A program made the translations under genes and the position numbers. DNA of 64,000 nt, taken from assembly GCF_018413645.1 (NCBI RefSeq), contig NZ_JAHCDA010000002.1, positions 1 through 64,000 on the forward strand. Reading direction: 5' to 3'. The notes under the pieces were generated by a model, which was not told the DNA's origin, did not search any database, and worked only from the letters and a program-made list of their open reading frames with translations. Every line of letters starts with the position of its first letter. Position 1 is the stretch's first letter. Below are positions 16,185 to 25,117 of the stretch, one piece after another. Source of the stretch: Roseococcus pinisoli (lineage in GTDB: Bacteria; Pseudomonadota; Alphaproteobacteria; Acetobacterales; Acetobacteraceae).

Positions 16185-17569
16185 GCCGCCGCCTTCCGCT
16201 CGGCGACGAGCTTGGCGAGCGCCGCGGAGGCGATACGCGCCGAGAGCGGGTCCGCGCGGCTGGTCAGCACGATGGGGACGCGCGCGCCCAGCACCAGGCC
16301 GGCGGCCTTCGCCGCGCCGAAATAGATCAGCTGCTTCGCCAGCATGTTCCCGGCCTCGAGGTCCGGGACAAGCAGAATATCCGCCCGCCCGGCGACCTTC
16401 GAGACGATGCCCTTGGTCTGCGCCGCATTGACGTCGATCGCATTGTCGAAGGCGAGGGGGCCATCGACGATCGCCCCCGTGATCTGGCCGCGGCAGGACA
16501 TCGCCGTCAGCGCGGCCGCGTCGAGCGTCGAGGGCATCTTGGAATTGACGGTCTCGACCGCGGCAAGGATCGCGACGAGCACCTCCTCCTTGCCGAGCAG
16601 GCGCAGCAGGTCGATCGCGTTCTGGCAGATGTCCCGCTTGTGATCGAGCGTCGGCTGGATGTTGATCGCGGCGTCGGTGACGACGAGCGGCTTCGGATAG
16701 GCCGGAATGTCCATGACATAGACATGGCTGAGCCGCCGCTCGGTCCGCAGGCCGGAGCCCTGGGCCAGCACGGCCGAGAGCAGCTCGTCGGTGTGCAGGC
16801 TGCCCTTCACCAGCGTCGCGACCTCGCCCTTCGCCGCAAGCTCGACGGCGCGCGCGGCCGCGGCGTGGCTGTGCGGCGTGTTCTCGATGATGAGGCTCTC
16901 CAGCGAGACCTGCGCGGCTTCCGCTGCCGCCCGGATCCTGGCCTCCGGCCCGATCAGGATGGGTTCCAGAAGCCCTTCGTCCCGCACCTCGATCGCGCCG
17001 AGGATGGCGGCGGTCGAGCAGGGATGCACGATGGCGGCGCGGATCGGCGGGCGGCTCCGTGCCTCCTTCACGAAGGCTTCGTAGCGATCGTGTCGCCGCA
17101 GCGAGACCTCGGGCAGGGCCGTCGTCGGGCATTCGATGAGGCTGTCCGGCGCCGTCACCGTGGCCGTGCCGGAGAGGACCGTCTCGCCGCGCTGGTTGGT
17201 GCAGCGCGTGTCCAGCAGGACGGTGTTCCCGGCCCGCTTCTCCTTCACGGTGACCGTGGCGGTGATGGTGTCGCCCAGGGAGACCGGCTTCAGGAAGCTC
17301 AGCTCCTGCCCCAGATAGACGGTGCCGGGGCCGGGCAGCTTGGTGCCCAGCACGCCCGAGATCAGCGTGGCCGGCCACATCCCATGCGCCACGATATGGC
17401 CGAAGCAGTGGCTGGCCGCGAAGGTCACGTCCAGATGGGAGGGATTCACGTCGCCGGAGACAGCGGCAAAGAGATCGATGTCGTCCTGGCCGACGCTGCG
17501 CACGAGCGACGCACTGTCACCCAATGACAGCTCCGCGAAGGGACGGTTGCGGAGGAAATGATCGTTCAT
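16181..17569 (-). CDS. Bifunctional MaoC-like hydratase / phosphate acetyl(butyryl)transferase
   Basis: 462 residues in two domains. Residues 1-140 form a MaoC-type hot-dog hydratase with the motif D-x-N-P-x-H (FAAVSGDVNPSHLD) and GHIVAHGM, which in PhaJ-type enzymes hydrates enoyl-CoA to R-3-hydroxyacyl-CoA. Residues about 160-462 form a phosphate acetyl/butyryltransferase domain (RPPIRAAIVHP; GPEARIR; IENTPHSHAAAA; VLGARVPIVLTSRADP). The ATG at 17569 precedes the MaoC domain directly and lies 8 bp after the phaC stop. The fusion links supply of hydroxyacyl-CoA for PHA with acetyl phosphate formation. Such fusions are known in alphaproteobacteria. Whether the transferase prefers acetyl- or butyryl-CoA is not visible. 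Confidence 0.9.
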   Translation of the reverse strand: MNDHFLRNRPFAELSLGDSASLVRSVGQDDIDLFAAVSGDVNPSHLDVTFAASHCFGHIVAHGMWPATLISGVLGTKLPGPGTVYLGQELSFLKPVSLGDTITATVTVKEKRAGNTVLLDTRCTNQRGETVLSGTATVTAPDSLIECPTTALPEVSLRRHDRYEAFVKEARSRPPIRAAIVHPCSTAAILGAIEVRDEGLLEPILIGPEARIRAAAEAAQVSLESLIIENTPHSHAAAARAVELAAKGEVATLVKGSLHTDELLSAVLAQGSGLRTERRLSHVYVMDIPAYPKPLVVTDAAINIQPTLDHKRDICQNAIDLLRLLGKEEVLVAILAAVETVNSKMPSTLDAAALTAMSCRGQITGAIVDGPLAFDNAIDVNAAQTKGIVSKVAGRADILLVPDLEAGNMLAKQLIYFGAAKAAGLVLGARVPIVLTSRADPLSARIASAALAKLVAERKAAA

Positions 17570-17577
17570 CGGGCGCC

Positions 17578-19371
17578 TCAACGGTGGAAGATGTAGGTGC
17601 CGGGCGCATCGTCGAGCGGCGCGTAGCCCTTTTCGGGGGCGCCCATCGGCGGCGGGGCCACGGGCCCGGGCGAGGAGTGGGCGGCGAGCCAGGGCGTCCA
17701 TTCCTCCCACCAGGAGCCTTCCTTCCGGGTTGCCGTCGTTGCCCATTCCCCGGCGTCGAGGACCTTGTCGCCCCTCTTGCGGCTGGCCGCGCGGAAGGAC
17801 CGCCTGGGCCGGCCGGGCTCGCTGACGATGCCGGCATTGTGGCCGCCGCTGGTGAGCACGAAGGTGACCTCTGTGTCGGTCAGGAGGTGGATCTTATAGA
17901 CAGACCGCCAGGGCGCGATGTGGTCGCGCTCCGTGCCCACGACGAAGAGCGGCACGCGCAGGTTCTGCAGCGCGGCGGGCCGGCCGTCGACGAGGAAGCG
18001 CCCGGCCGCGAGCTCGTTGTCGAGGTACAGGCGCTGGAGGTACTCCGCATGCATCCGGTAGGGCATCCGGGTGGAATCGGCGTTCCAGGCCATTAGGTCG
18101 ATCATCGGTGTGCGCTCGCCCATCAGGTAATCGTGGACGAGGCGCGACCAGACGAGGTCGTTGGTGCGCAGCAGCTGGAAGGCGCCAGCCATCTGTTCAG
18201 CCGAGAGATAGCCCTTGTTCCACATGATACTCTCGAGCAGGTGCATCTGGCTGTGGTCCATGAACAGCGCCAGCTCGCCCGGCTCGGTGAAGTCCGTCTG
18301 CGCGGCGAGCAGGGTGACGGAGGCGAGGCGGTCGTCATCCGCGCGCGCCATCGCGGCCGCGGCGATGGCCAGGAGCGTGCCGCCCAGGCAGTAGCCGGTG
18401 GCGTGGATCTTCCGGTCGGGCAGGATGGCCCGCGCCACGTCGAGCGCGGCCATCACGCCCAATCGCCGATAGTCGTCCATCCTTAGGTCGCGGTCCTGCG
18501 CCGTGGGGTTGCGCCAGGAGATGCAGAAGACGGTATGGCCCTTCGAGACGAGGTGCCGCACCAGCGAGTTCTGCGGCGACAGGTCGAGGATGTAGTACTT
18601 CATGATCCAGGCCGGCACGATCAGCACCGGCTCCGCCGTCACCTCCTGCGTGGTGGGGCCGTACTGGATTAACTCGATCAGGTGGTTCCGGTAGACCACC
18701 TTGCCGGGCGTCACCGCCACGTCGCGGCCGGGCACGAAAGCCTCCGTGCCCAGGGGCGGCTGGCCGGTGGCGGCGCGACCGGCATCCTCGATCCAGTTCC
18801 TGGCGCCGAGCATCAGGTTCCCGCCGCCTGTCTGGAAGGTGCGCTCGATGACCTCGGGATTGGCGAAGGGGATGTTGGATGGCGAGAACACATCCAGCCA
18901 CTGCCGCGCCGCGAAGGAGACGACATCCTCGTGATGCGGCGCGACGCCGGGCACCTCGCGGGTGGCGTTGTGCCACCATTGCTGATTGAGCAGGAAGGCC
19001 TGTGCCCAGAAGGCGAAGGGCTGCTTGCGCCAGGTCTCGCCGCGGAAGCGATTGTCGCCGGGCAGGGGCTCGATACAGGCCGGAGGCTCCTGCTGGAGGG
19101 CGGAGGTCGCCAGCCAGGCGAGCAGCCGCGCCGCCTTCCTGCCCGCCTTGTCGGCCAGCTCCATCCGCTTGCCCGGCGCCCAGGCGAGGTGAAGGGACCA
19201 GTCAAGGAGCGCCAGGGTGAGCGAGGCTGGGGAGATGCCGCCGGTCGTGCGGCCGGTGAGGGCCTCGCGCATCCGGTCGATGGCCCGGAATGCCTCGCTG
19301 TTCACGCTGCGGTCGTCCCAGAGGGAAGGCACCGACGCAGACCCGGGTGGGGAAGAAGCCGGGAGACTCAT
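17578..19371 (-). CDS. phaC: Class I poly(3-hydroxyalkanoate) synthase
   Basis: 597 residues from the ATG at 19371, which follows AAGGA closely; an upstream in-frame extension to 19470 lacks support. It polymerises 3-hydroxyacyl-CoA into storage polyester on granules. The alpha/beta-hydrolase lipase-like box is G-Y-C-L-G-G with catalytic Cys328. The acid and base follow in ERDHIAPW and TSGGHNAG. Other family markers are MKYYILDLSPQNSLVRHLV and FCISWRNP. It heads the minus-strand unit phaC-maoC/pta-ackA and is divergent from a phasin gene. The FNR/FixK-type palindrome 144 bp upstream suggests control by oxygen supply. Confidence 0.95.
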   Translation of the reverse strand: MSLPASSPPGSASVPSLWDDRSVNSEAFRAIDRMREALTGRTTGGISPASLTLALLDWSLHLAWAPGKRMELADKAGRKAARLLAWLATSALQQEPPACIEPLPGDNRFRGETWRKQPFAFWAQAFLLNQQWWHNATREVPGVAPHHEDVVSFAARQWLDVFSPSNIPFANPEVIERTFQTGGGNLMLGARNWIEDAGRAATGQPPLGTEAFVPGRDVAVTPGKVVYRNHLIELIQYGPTTQEVTAEPVLIVPAWIMKYYILDLSPQNSLVRHLVSKGHTVFCISWRNPTAQDRDLRMDDYRRLGVMAALDVARAILPDRKIHATGYCLGGTLLAIAAAAMARADDDRLASVTLLAAQTDFTEPGELALFMDHSQMHLLESIMWNKGYLSAEQMAGAFQLLRTNDLVWSRLVHDYLMGERTPMIDLMAWNADSTRMPYRMHAEYLQRLYLDNELAAGRFLVDGRPAALQNLRVPLFVVGTERDHIAPWRSVYKIHLLTDTEVTFVLTSGGHNAGIVSEPGRPRRSFRAASRKRGDKVLDAGEWATTATRKEGSWWEEWTPWLAAHSSPGPVAPPPMGAPEKGYAPLDDAPGTYIFHR

Positions 19372-19505
19372 GGGGCCATCCTTCTCTTGGCTGGCGGTAT
19401 AGGGCGGTTCTCGCGCGATGCGGAACGATCCGTCGAGCGGTTCCGGGCCGCCCCGGCTCCGCTGCCTCATCAGGCCGAACTCATGACCATGGCGGGCTTT
19501 GGGGT

Positions 19506-19525
19506 GCGTTGACCCAGATCAACGC
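19506..19525. promoter_or_regulatory. FNR/FixK-type box between phaC and the phasin gene
   Basis: GCGTTGACCCAGATCAACGC is a perfect 7-bp dyad that contains TTGA-N6-TCAA (19509-19522), the consensus half-site arrangement of FNR, FixK and Anr regulators of the Crp family. It lies 144 bp from the phaC start and about 78 bp from the phasin start, so one site could serve both divergent units. Confidence 0.6.
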
Positions 19526-19593
19526 CGATGGTGGCCGGAGCGATCATGAAGCGCGGATACCCGGATCGGCATGACATTCAGAGGAGATTCGAA

Positions 19594-19911
19594 ATGTCCG
19601 ACGCGAAGATCGAAGGCAAGGCCAAGGCCCTGACAGACGCGGCCCTTCCGGGGAGCGCCTGGCTGAAGACCGTTTCGGAATCCCCTTCGGCGCTCTATTC
19701 GAATTTCAACAACATTTACCACGAGGGCTTCGGCATGGTCGCCCGCACTCTCCAGATGCAGGCGGATTTCGCGATGAAACTTGCCGCGTGTAAGGGGCCG
19801 GCCGAAGCGCTTGCCTGCCAGATCGATTTCCTGCGGTCTGCCTCGGCCACCTATGCCGAGGAGGCGCGGCGCGGCTTCCAGTCGCTGCGCTCCGCACTGC
19901 CGTCCGCCTAG
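19594..19911 (+). CDS. Phasin (PHA granule-associated protein)
   Basis: 105 residues. The ATG at 19594 follows GAGGAG (19581-19586) with 7 nt spacing, so the longer frame from 19528 is not used. The protein is amphipathic and helical, with the phasin-type core SNFNNIYHEGFGMVARTLQM and FLRSASATYAEEARRGFQSL. Phasins coat polyhydroxyalkanoate granules and set their size and number in the cytoplasm. The gene is divergent from phaC and is followed 73 bp later by an exporter operon on the same strand. It is shorter than many phasins of 140-190 residues but complete. Confidence 0.85.
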   Translation: MSDAKIEGKAKALTDAALPGSAWLKTVSESPSALYSNFNNIYHEGFGMVARTLQMQADFAMKLAACKGPAEALACQIDFLRSASATYAEEARRGFQSLRSALPSA

Positions 19912-19984
19912 GATCGCCCATGGCCCAGCCGGTCGAACTGAAAGGTGGCCCTGGGCAATCTACCGTCAGCGTCGAGGGGATTTC

Positions 19985-21061
19985 GTGGCAGTGACAAATT
20001 TGCGCAGGCGCCTCCTCCTGTCCGGGGGCCTCGTGGCGTTGGCCGGCGGCGGATATCTTGCCTGGACGAAGTTCGGAGAGGGTGGGCTGCCGGCTGGCAT
20101 CGCCAGCGGCAATGGCCGCATCGAGGCGGTGGAGATCGACATCTCGACGAAGATCCCGGGCCGGATCCGCGAGATCCTGGTCAACGAGGGGGATTTCGTG
20201 GAGGCGGGCCAGGTCCTCGCGCGGATGGATGCGGCTCTCCTCATGGCGCAGCATCGCGAGGCCCAGGCGAAGCTCCAGCGCGCGCAGATCGCGATCGGCA
20301 CGGCCGGGAGCCTGGTCGCCCAGCGCGAGGCCGAGCATTCGGCCGCCGCCGCGACCGTCGCGCAGCGCGAGGCCGAGCGCGACGCCGCGAATGCGCGCCG
20401 CCAGCGCACCGAGCAGCTGGCCCGGACCAACAACGCCTCCCTCCAGCTTCTGGACGATGACCGCGCGCGGGCCCTGGGGGCGGAGGCCGCCCTGGGCGCG
20501 TCGCGGGCGCAGCTCGCCGCGACCGAGGCCGCGATCAATGCCGCGCGCTCGCAGGTCGTGGATGCGCGTTCGGCCGTGGAGGCCGCGCGCGCCACCATCG
20601 AGCGCATCGAGGTGGATATCGCGGATGGCGAGCTGAAGGCGCCGCGCGACGGCCGCGTGCAGTATCGGGTGGCGCAGCCGGGCGAGGTCCTGGCGGCCGG
20701 CGGCCGCGTTCTGAACCTCGTCGATCTGGGCGACGTCTACATGAACTTCTTCCTGCCGGCCGAGCAGGCGGGGCTGCTGGCCTATGGGGCCGAGGTGCGC
20801 CTCGTGCTCGATGCGGCGCCGCAATACATCATCCCCGCCACCATCTCCTTCGTGGCGGATGTGGCGCAGTTCACGCCGCGAAGCGTGGAGACGGCGCAGG
20901 AGCGGCAGAAGCTCATGTTCCGGGTCAAGGCGCGCATCGCGCCCGAGCTGCTGCGCCGCTACATCCGCCAGGTGAAGGCCGGTATTCCCGGCGTCGCCTA
21001 TGTCCGCCTCGTGCCCGACGCCCCGTGGCCCGCCAGCCTGACAGGGACGCTGGTGCAGTGA
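19985..21061 (+). CDS. HlyD/EmrA-type periplasmic adaptor (YhiI-like)
   Basis: About 358 residues. One N-terminal transmembrane segment ([18 protein letters not shown]) is followed by the barrel-sandwich lipoyl half ([20 protein letters not shown], then [15 protein letters not shown]), a long Ala/Arg/Gln-rich coiled-coil hairpin (about 90-200), the second lipoyl half ([11 protein letters not shown]) and a beta-barrel. It is a membrane-fusion adaptor for export across the envelope. The start is GTG at 19985, or 19991, after GAGGGGA; the upstream part of the frame overlaps the phasin gene and is not used. It overlaps the next gene by 4 nt. With that gene and the following permease it matches the E. 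coli yhiI-rbbA-yhhJ order. Confidence 0.88.
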   Translation: MAVTNLRRRLLLSGGLVALAGGGYLAWTKFGEGGLPAGIASGNGRIEAVEIDISTKIPGRIREILVNEGDFVEAGQVLARMDAALLMAQHREAQAKLQRAQIAIGTAGSLVAQREAEHSAAAATVAQREAERDAANARRQRTEQLARTNNASLQLLDDDRARALGAEAALGASRAQLAATEAAINAARSQVVDARSAVEAARATIERIEVDIADGELKAPRDGRVQYRVAQPGEVLAAGGRVLNLVDLGDVYMNFFLPAEQAGLLAYGAEVRLVLDAAPQYIIPATISFVADVAQFTPRSVETAQERQKLMFRVKARIAPELLRRYIRQVKAGIPGVAYVRLVPDAPWPASLTGTLVQ

Positions 21062-23814
21062 GCGGCCAGCCGGGCGGGGCCTCCCCGGAGCCGCCCTCCA
21101 TCGTGCGGCTGCGGGAGGTGAGCCTCTCCTACGGCAAGGCGCGCGCCCTCGATGCCGTTACGCTGGAGATCCCGCCGGGGCGCATGGTTGGGCTGCTCGG
21201 CCCGGATGGCGTGGGCAAGTCCAGCCTGCTGGCGCTGGTCTCCGGCGCCCAGGCGATCCAGACGGGACGCGTCGAGGTGCTGGGTGGCGACATGGCCAGC
21301 GCCGCCCATCGCGCGGCGAGCTGCCCGAGGATCGCCTATATGCCGCAGGGCCTCGGCAAGAACCTGTATCCGACACTCTCCGTCTCGGAGAATGTGGACT
21401 TCTTTGGCCGCCTCTTCGGCCAGGGCCGGGAGGAGCGCGAGCGTCGCATCGCCGAGCTGCTGCGCAGCACCGGCCTCGCGCCCTTTGCCGACCGCCCGGC
21501 GGGCAAGCTCTCGGGCGGCATGAAGCAGAAGCTCGGCCTCTGCTGCGCGCTGATCCACGACCCGGACCTGTTGATCCTGGACGAGCCGACGACGGGCGTG
21601 GATCCGCTCTCCCGCCGCCAGTTCTGGGAGCTGATCGACCGCATCCGCATGAGCCGGACCGGCATGAGCGTCATCGTCGCCACCGCCTATATGGAGGAAG
21701 CCGCCCGCTTCGACTGGCTGGTGGCCATGGATTCTGGTCATGTGCTCGCTACCGGCACGCCGGCCGAGCTGCTGGCGCGCACCGGCACGACGACGCTGGA
21801 CGCCTCCTTCATCGCCCTGCTGCCCGAGGAACGACGGCGTGGGCACGAGCCGCTGGTGATGCCGCCCCGGCCAGCGGGCGCCGAGGGCGAGGTCGCCATC
21901 GAGGCCGAGCATCTCTCCATGCGGTTCGGCAGCTTCACCGCGGTGGACGACGTCAGCTTCCGGATCGGCAAGGGCGAGATCTTCGGCTTCCTCGGCTCCA
22001 ACGGCTGCGGCAAGACGACGACGATGAAGATGCTCACCGGCCTCCTCGCCGCGAGTGAAGGGACGGCCCGGCTCTTCGGACGCGAGGTCGACCCCTCCGA
22101 CATGGAGGTGCGGCGGCGCGTCGGCTACATGTCCCAGGCCTTCTCGCTCTATTCGGAGCTGACGGTCCGGCAGAACCTGGACCTGCACGCCCGCCTCTTC
22201 AGCCTGCCGGCGGAGCGCATCCCCGCCCGCATCGAGGAAATGGCGCGCCGGTTCGATCTCGGCGGGGTGATGGACAGCCTGCCGGAATCGCTGCCGCTCG
22301 GCCTGCGCCAGCGCCTCTCCCTCGCGGTGGCGATGATCCATGCGCCCGAGCTGCTGATCCTGGACGAGCCGACTTCGGGCGTGGACCCCATGGCGCGCGA
22401 TGCCTTCTGGAGGATCCTGGCCGATCTTTCACGCAAGGACGGGGTGACGATCTTCGTCTCCACCCACTTCATGAACGAGGCGGAGCTCTGCGACCGCATC
22501 TCGCTGATGCATGCGGGCAAGGTGCTGGTCAGCGACACGCCCGCCGGCATCGTCGCCGGCCGAGGGGCGGCGACGCTGGAGGAGGCCTTCATCGACTACC
22601 TCGAGGAGGCGGCGGGCCGGCAGGAGCCGGAAGCGCCGGCCGCGGCCGCCCCCGAGGACGGGAAGGAGAGGGCGGCCAATGCCCGCTTCTTCAGCCCGCG
22701 GCGCATGCTCGCCTATGCGACGCGCGAGCAGCTGGAATTGCGGCGCGATCCTATTCGCGCGGCGCTGGCCATGCTGGGCAGCCTGCTGCTGATGTTCGTC
22801 ATTGGCTATGGCATCAACATGGACGTCGAGAACCTGTCCTTCGCCGTGCTGGACCGGGACGACACGACGGTGAGCCGCGACTACGTGCTGCAGATCTCCG
22901 GTTCGCGCTACTTCACCCAGAAGCCGCCCATCACCGATTATGCCGATCTCGATCGCCGCATGCGCAGTGGCGAGCTGAGCCTCGCCATCGAGATCCCCCC
23001 CGGCTTCGGCCGGGATGTCGCGCGGGGCCGCCATGTCGAGGTCGGCGCCTGGATCGACGGTGCGATGCCGTCCCGCGCCGAGACGGTGCGCGGCTACGTG
23101 CAGGGCATGCACAGCACCTGGCTGGCCCAGAAGGCGCGGGAGCTTTATGGCGATGGCGCAGCGGCCGGCGCGTTCCGGATCGAGATCCGCTACCGCTACA
23201 ACCCCGACATCCAGAGCCTCGTCGCCATGGTGCCGGCGGTCATGCCGCTGCTGCTCCTGATGATCCCGGCGATGCTCGCGGCCCTCAGCGTGGTGCGCGA
23301 GAAGGAGCTCGGCTCCATCATCAACTTCTACGCGACGCCGGTGACGCGGCTGGAATTCCTGCTGGGCAAGCAGCTTCCCTACATCCTGCTCGCGATGATG
23401 AACTTCCTGATGCTGACGGCCTTCGCGGTCCTGATCTTCGGCGTGCCGCTCAAGGGCAGCTTCCTCACACTCAGCGTGGCCGCGCTGCTCTACGTCATCT
23501 GCACGACGGGCATGGGCCTGCTGATCTCAACCTTCATGGGCAGCCAGATCGCCGCCATCTTCGGAACGGCGCTGCTGACCCTCGTCCCGGCCGTCCAGTA
23601 TTCCGGCATGACCGACCCGGTCTCGTCGCTGGAGGGGGCGGGCGCGATCTTCGGCCAAATCTACCCGACGACGCATTTCATCACGATCTCGCGCGGGGTC
23701 TTCTCGAAGGCGCTCGGCTTCTCCGACCTGACGGGCGCCTTCCTGCCGCTCCTGGTCGCCGTTCCGGTGCTGCTGGGCCTGGCGGCGGTCCTGCTGCGCA
23801 AGCAGGCGCGCTGA
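21058..23814 (+). CDS. rbbA: RbbA-like double ATPase fused to ABC-2 permease
   Basis: 918 residues from the GTG at 21058, which overlaps the adaptor stop (GTGA). It has two nucleotide-binding domains: Walker [10 protein letters not shown] (~48) with signature LSGGMKQKL and [10 protein letters not shown], then GSNGCGKTT (~314) with [10 protein letters not shown] and a switch His in STHFMNEAE. The second signature is degenerate ([10 protein letters not shown]). A C-terminal ABC-2 membrane domain (~567-918) has one TM helix, a periplasmic domain and a cluster of helices. This three-part layout and length match RbbA, first described as a ribosome-associated ATPase and encoded with yhiI and yhhJ. 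The exported substrate is unknown. Confidence 0.88.
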   Translation: MSGQPGGASPEPPSIVRLREVSLSYGKARALDAVTLEIPPGRMVGLLGPDGVGKSSLLALVSGAQAIQTGRVEVLGGDMASAAHRAASCPRIAYMPQGLGKNLYPTLSVSENVDFFGRLFGQGREERERRIAELLRSTGLAPFADRPAGKLSGGMKQKLGLCCALIHDPDLLILDEPTTGVDPLSRRQFWELIDRIRMSRTGMSVIVATAYMEEAARFDWLVAMDSGHVLATGTPAELLARTGTTTLDASFIALLPEERRRGHEPLVMPPRPAGAEGEVAIEAEHLSMRFGSFTAVDDVSFRIGKGEIFGFLGSNGCGKTTTMKMLTGLLAASEGTARLFGREVDPSDMEVRRRVGYMSQAFSLYSELTVRQNLDLHARLFSLPAERIPARIEEMARRFDLGGVMDSLPESLPLGLRQRLSLAVAMIHAPELLILDEPTSGVDPMARDAFWRILADLSRKDGVTIFVSTHFMNEAELCDRISLMHAGKVLVSDTPAGIVAGRGAATLEEAFIDYLEEAAGRQEPEAPAAAAPEDGKERAANARFFSPRRMLAYATREQLELRRDPIRAALAMLGSLLLMFVIGYGINMDVENLSFAVLDRDDTTVSRDYVLQISGSRYFTQKPPITDYADLDRRMRSGELSLAIEIPPGFGRDVARGRHVEVGAWIDGAMPSRAETVRGYVQGMHSTWLAQKARELYGDGAAAGAFRIEIRYRYNPDIQSLVAMVPAVMPLLLLMIPAMLAALSVVREKELGSIINFYATPVTRLEFLLGKQLPYILLAMMNFLMLTAFAVLIFGVPLKGSFLTLSVAALLYVICTTGMGLLISTFMGSQIAAIFGTALLTLVPAVQYSGMTDPVSSLEGAGAIFGQIYPTTHFITISRGVFSKALGFSDLTGAFLPLLVAVPVLLGLAAVLLRKQAR

Positions 23815-23815
23815 C

Positions 23816-24928
23816 ATGCGGCTGAAGAACATCCTGCAGCTCGGCATCAAGGAGCTCCGCGGCCTGCTGCGGGACCCGATCCTACTGCTGCTGATCGCCT
23901 ATTCCTTTTCGCTCTCCATCTATACCGGCGCCAGCGCAATGCCGGAGGCGCTGAGCCGCGCGGCCATCGCCATCGTGGACGAGGACCGCTCGCCCGTTTC
24001 GGGGCGCATCGCCCTGGCCTTCTACCCGCCCTACTTCGTCGTGCCGCGCCTGATCTCCGCCGCGGAAATGGACAGCCGGATGGATGCCGGGCTCGATACC
24101 TTCGCGCTGGACATCCCGCCGAACTTCCAGCGCGACCTGCTGGCCGGGCGCTCTCCCGCGATCCAGCTCAATGTGGATGCCACGCGCATGACGCAGGCCT
24201 TCACCGGCGCGGGGCACATTCAGTCGATCGTCACCAGCGAGGTGAACGAGTTTCTGAGCCGCTACCGCTCGGGCGGAACGCTGCCGGTGGACCTCGCCCT
24301 GCGCGCGCGCTTCAACCAGCAGCTGAACAAGAGCTGGTTCGGTGCGATCAGCAACGTCATCTCCTCCATCACCATGCTGTCCATCGTGCTCACCGGCGCG
24401 GCGCTGATCCGTGAGCGTGAGCACGGCACGATCGAGCATCTGCTGGTCATGCCCGTCGGGCCGGTCGAAATCATGCTGAGTAAGATCTGGTCCATGGCGC
24501 TCGTCGTGCTGCTGGCTTCCAGCTTCGCGATCCTGGTGGTGGTGAAGGGGCTGCTGGAGATCCCAATCGAGGGCTCGATCGCGCTCTTCCTCCTGGGGAC
24601 GGCGCTGCAGCTCTTCGCGACAACCTGCATGGGCATCTTCCTGGCGACGGTCGCGGGCTCGATGCCACAATTCGGCATGCTGCTCATGCTGGTGCTGCTG
24701 CCGCTGCAGGTTCTCTCCGGCGGCGTCACGCCGCGCGAGAGCATGCCGGAAATCATCCAGATTATCATGCTGGCGGCGCCCAACACGCATTTCGTGATCC
24801 TGGCGCAGGCGGTGCTCTTCCGCGGCGCCGGCCTGTCCATCGTCTGGCCGCAACTTGTGGCACTGCTCGGGATCGGGGCGGTGCTCTTCTATTTCTCGCT
24901 TCGGCGCTTCAGGCAATTCCTGAGATGA
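23816..24928 (+). CDS. ABC-2 type permease (YhhJ-like)
   Basis: 370 residues starting one base after the rbbA stop. It has one N-terminal TM helix (DPILLLLIAYSFSLSIYTG), a periplasmic domain rich in beta structure (to about residue 180), then five or so helices with the conserved ABC-2 cytoplasmic motif LIREREHGTIEHLLVMPV and the C-terminal SGGVTPRESMPE. It should pair with the membrane half of the RbbA-like protein to form the export channel in the inner membrane. The gene closes the phasin-adaptor-rbbA-permease run; 189 bp separate it from the next gene. Confidence 0.88.
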   Translation: MRLKNILQLGIKELRGLLRDPILLLLIAYSFSLSIYTGASAMPEALSRAAIAIVDEDRSPVSGRIALAFYPPYFVVPRLISAAEMDSRMDAGLDTFALDIPPNFQRDLLAGRSPAIQLNVDATRMTQAFTGAGHIQSIVTSEVNEFLSRYRSGGTLPVDLALRARFNQQLNKSWFGAISNVISSITMLSIVLTGAALIREREHGTIEHLLVMPVGPVEIMLSKIWSMALVVLLASSFAILVVVKGLLEIPIEGSIALFLLGTALQLFATTCMGIFLATVAGSMPQFGMLLMLVLLPLQVLSGGVTPRESMPEIIQIIMLAAPNTHFVILAQAVLFRGAGLSIVWPQLVALLGIGAVLFYFSLRRFRQFLR

Positions 24929-25117
24929 GACGGGCGCGCGGCTGAGACGGTCAGTAGAGCGCGTCCAACGCGGCATGGGCCCCATCCCAAATGGGCAGTC
25001 TCGTTGACGACCGGCGACGATCCGCCTGGCCCGGTTGAATGGCCAAACACCAGCGCTCCTTGCGCGAACGCATCGTAATTGCATGGGCAGCGGCGCTGGA
25101 CTAAGCAGCCCCGGTAC

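Noticed and set aside
16184-17378. Long frame that fuses ackA with a minus-strand extension over the pta gene
   Set aside because: The extension is out of frame with pta and overlaps it fully; ackA starts at 16184 with its conserved N-terminus.
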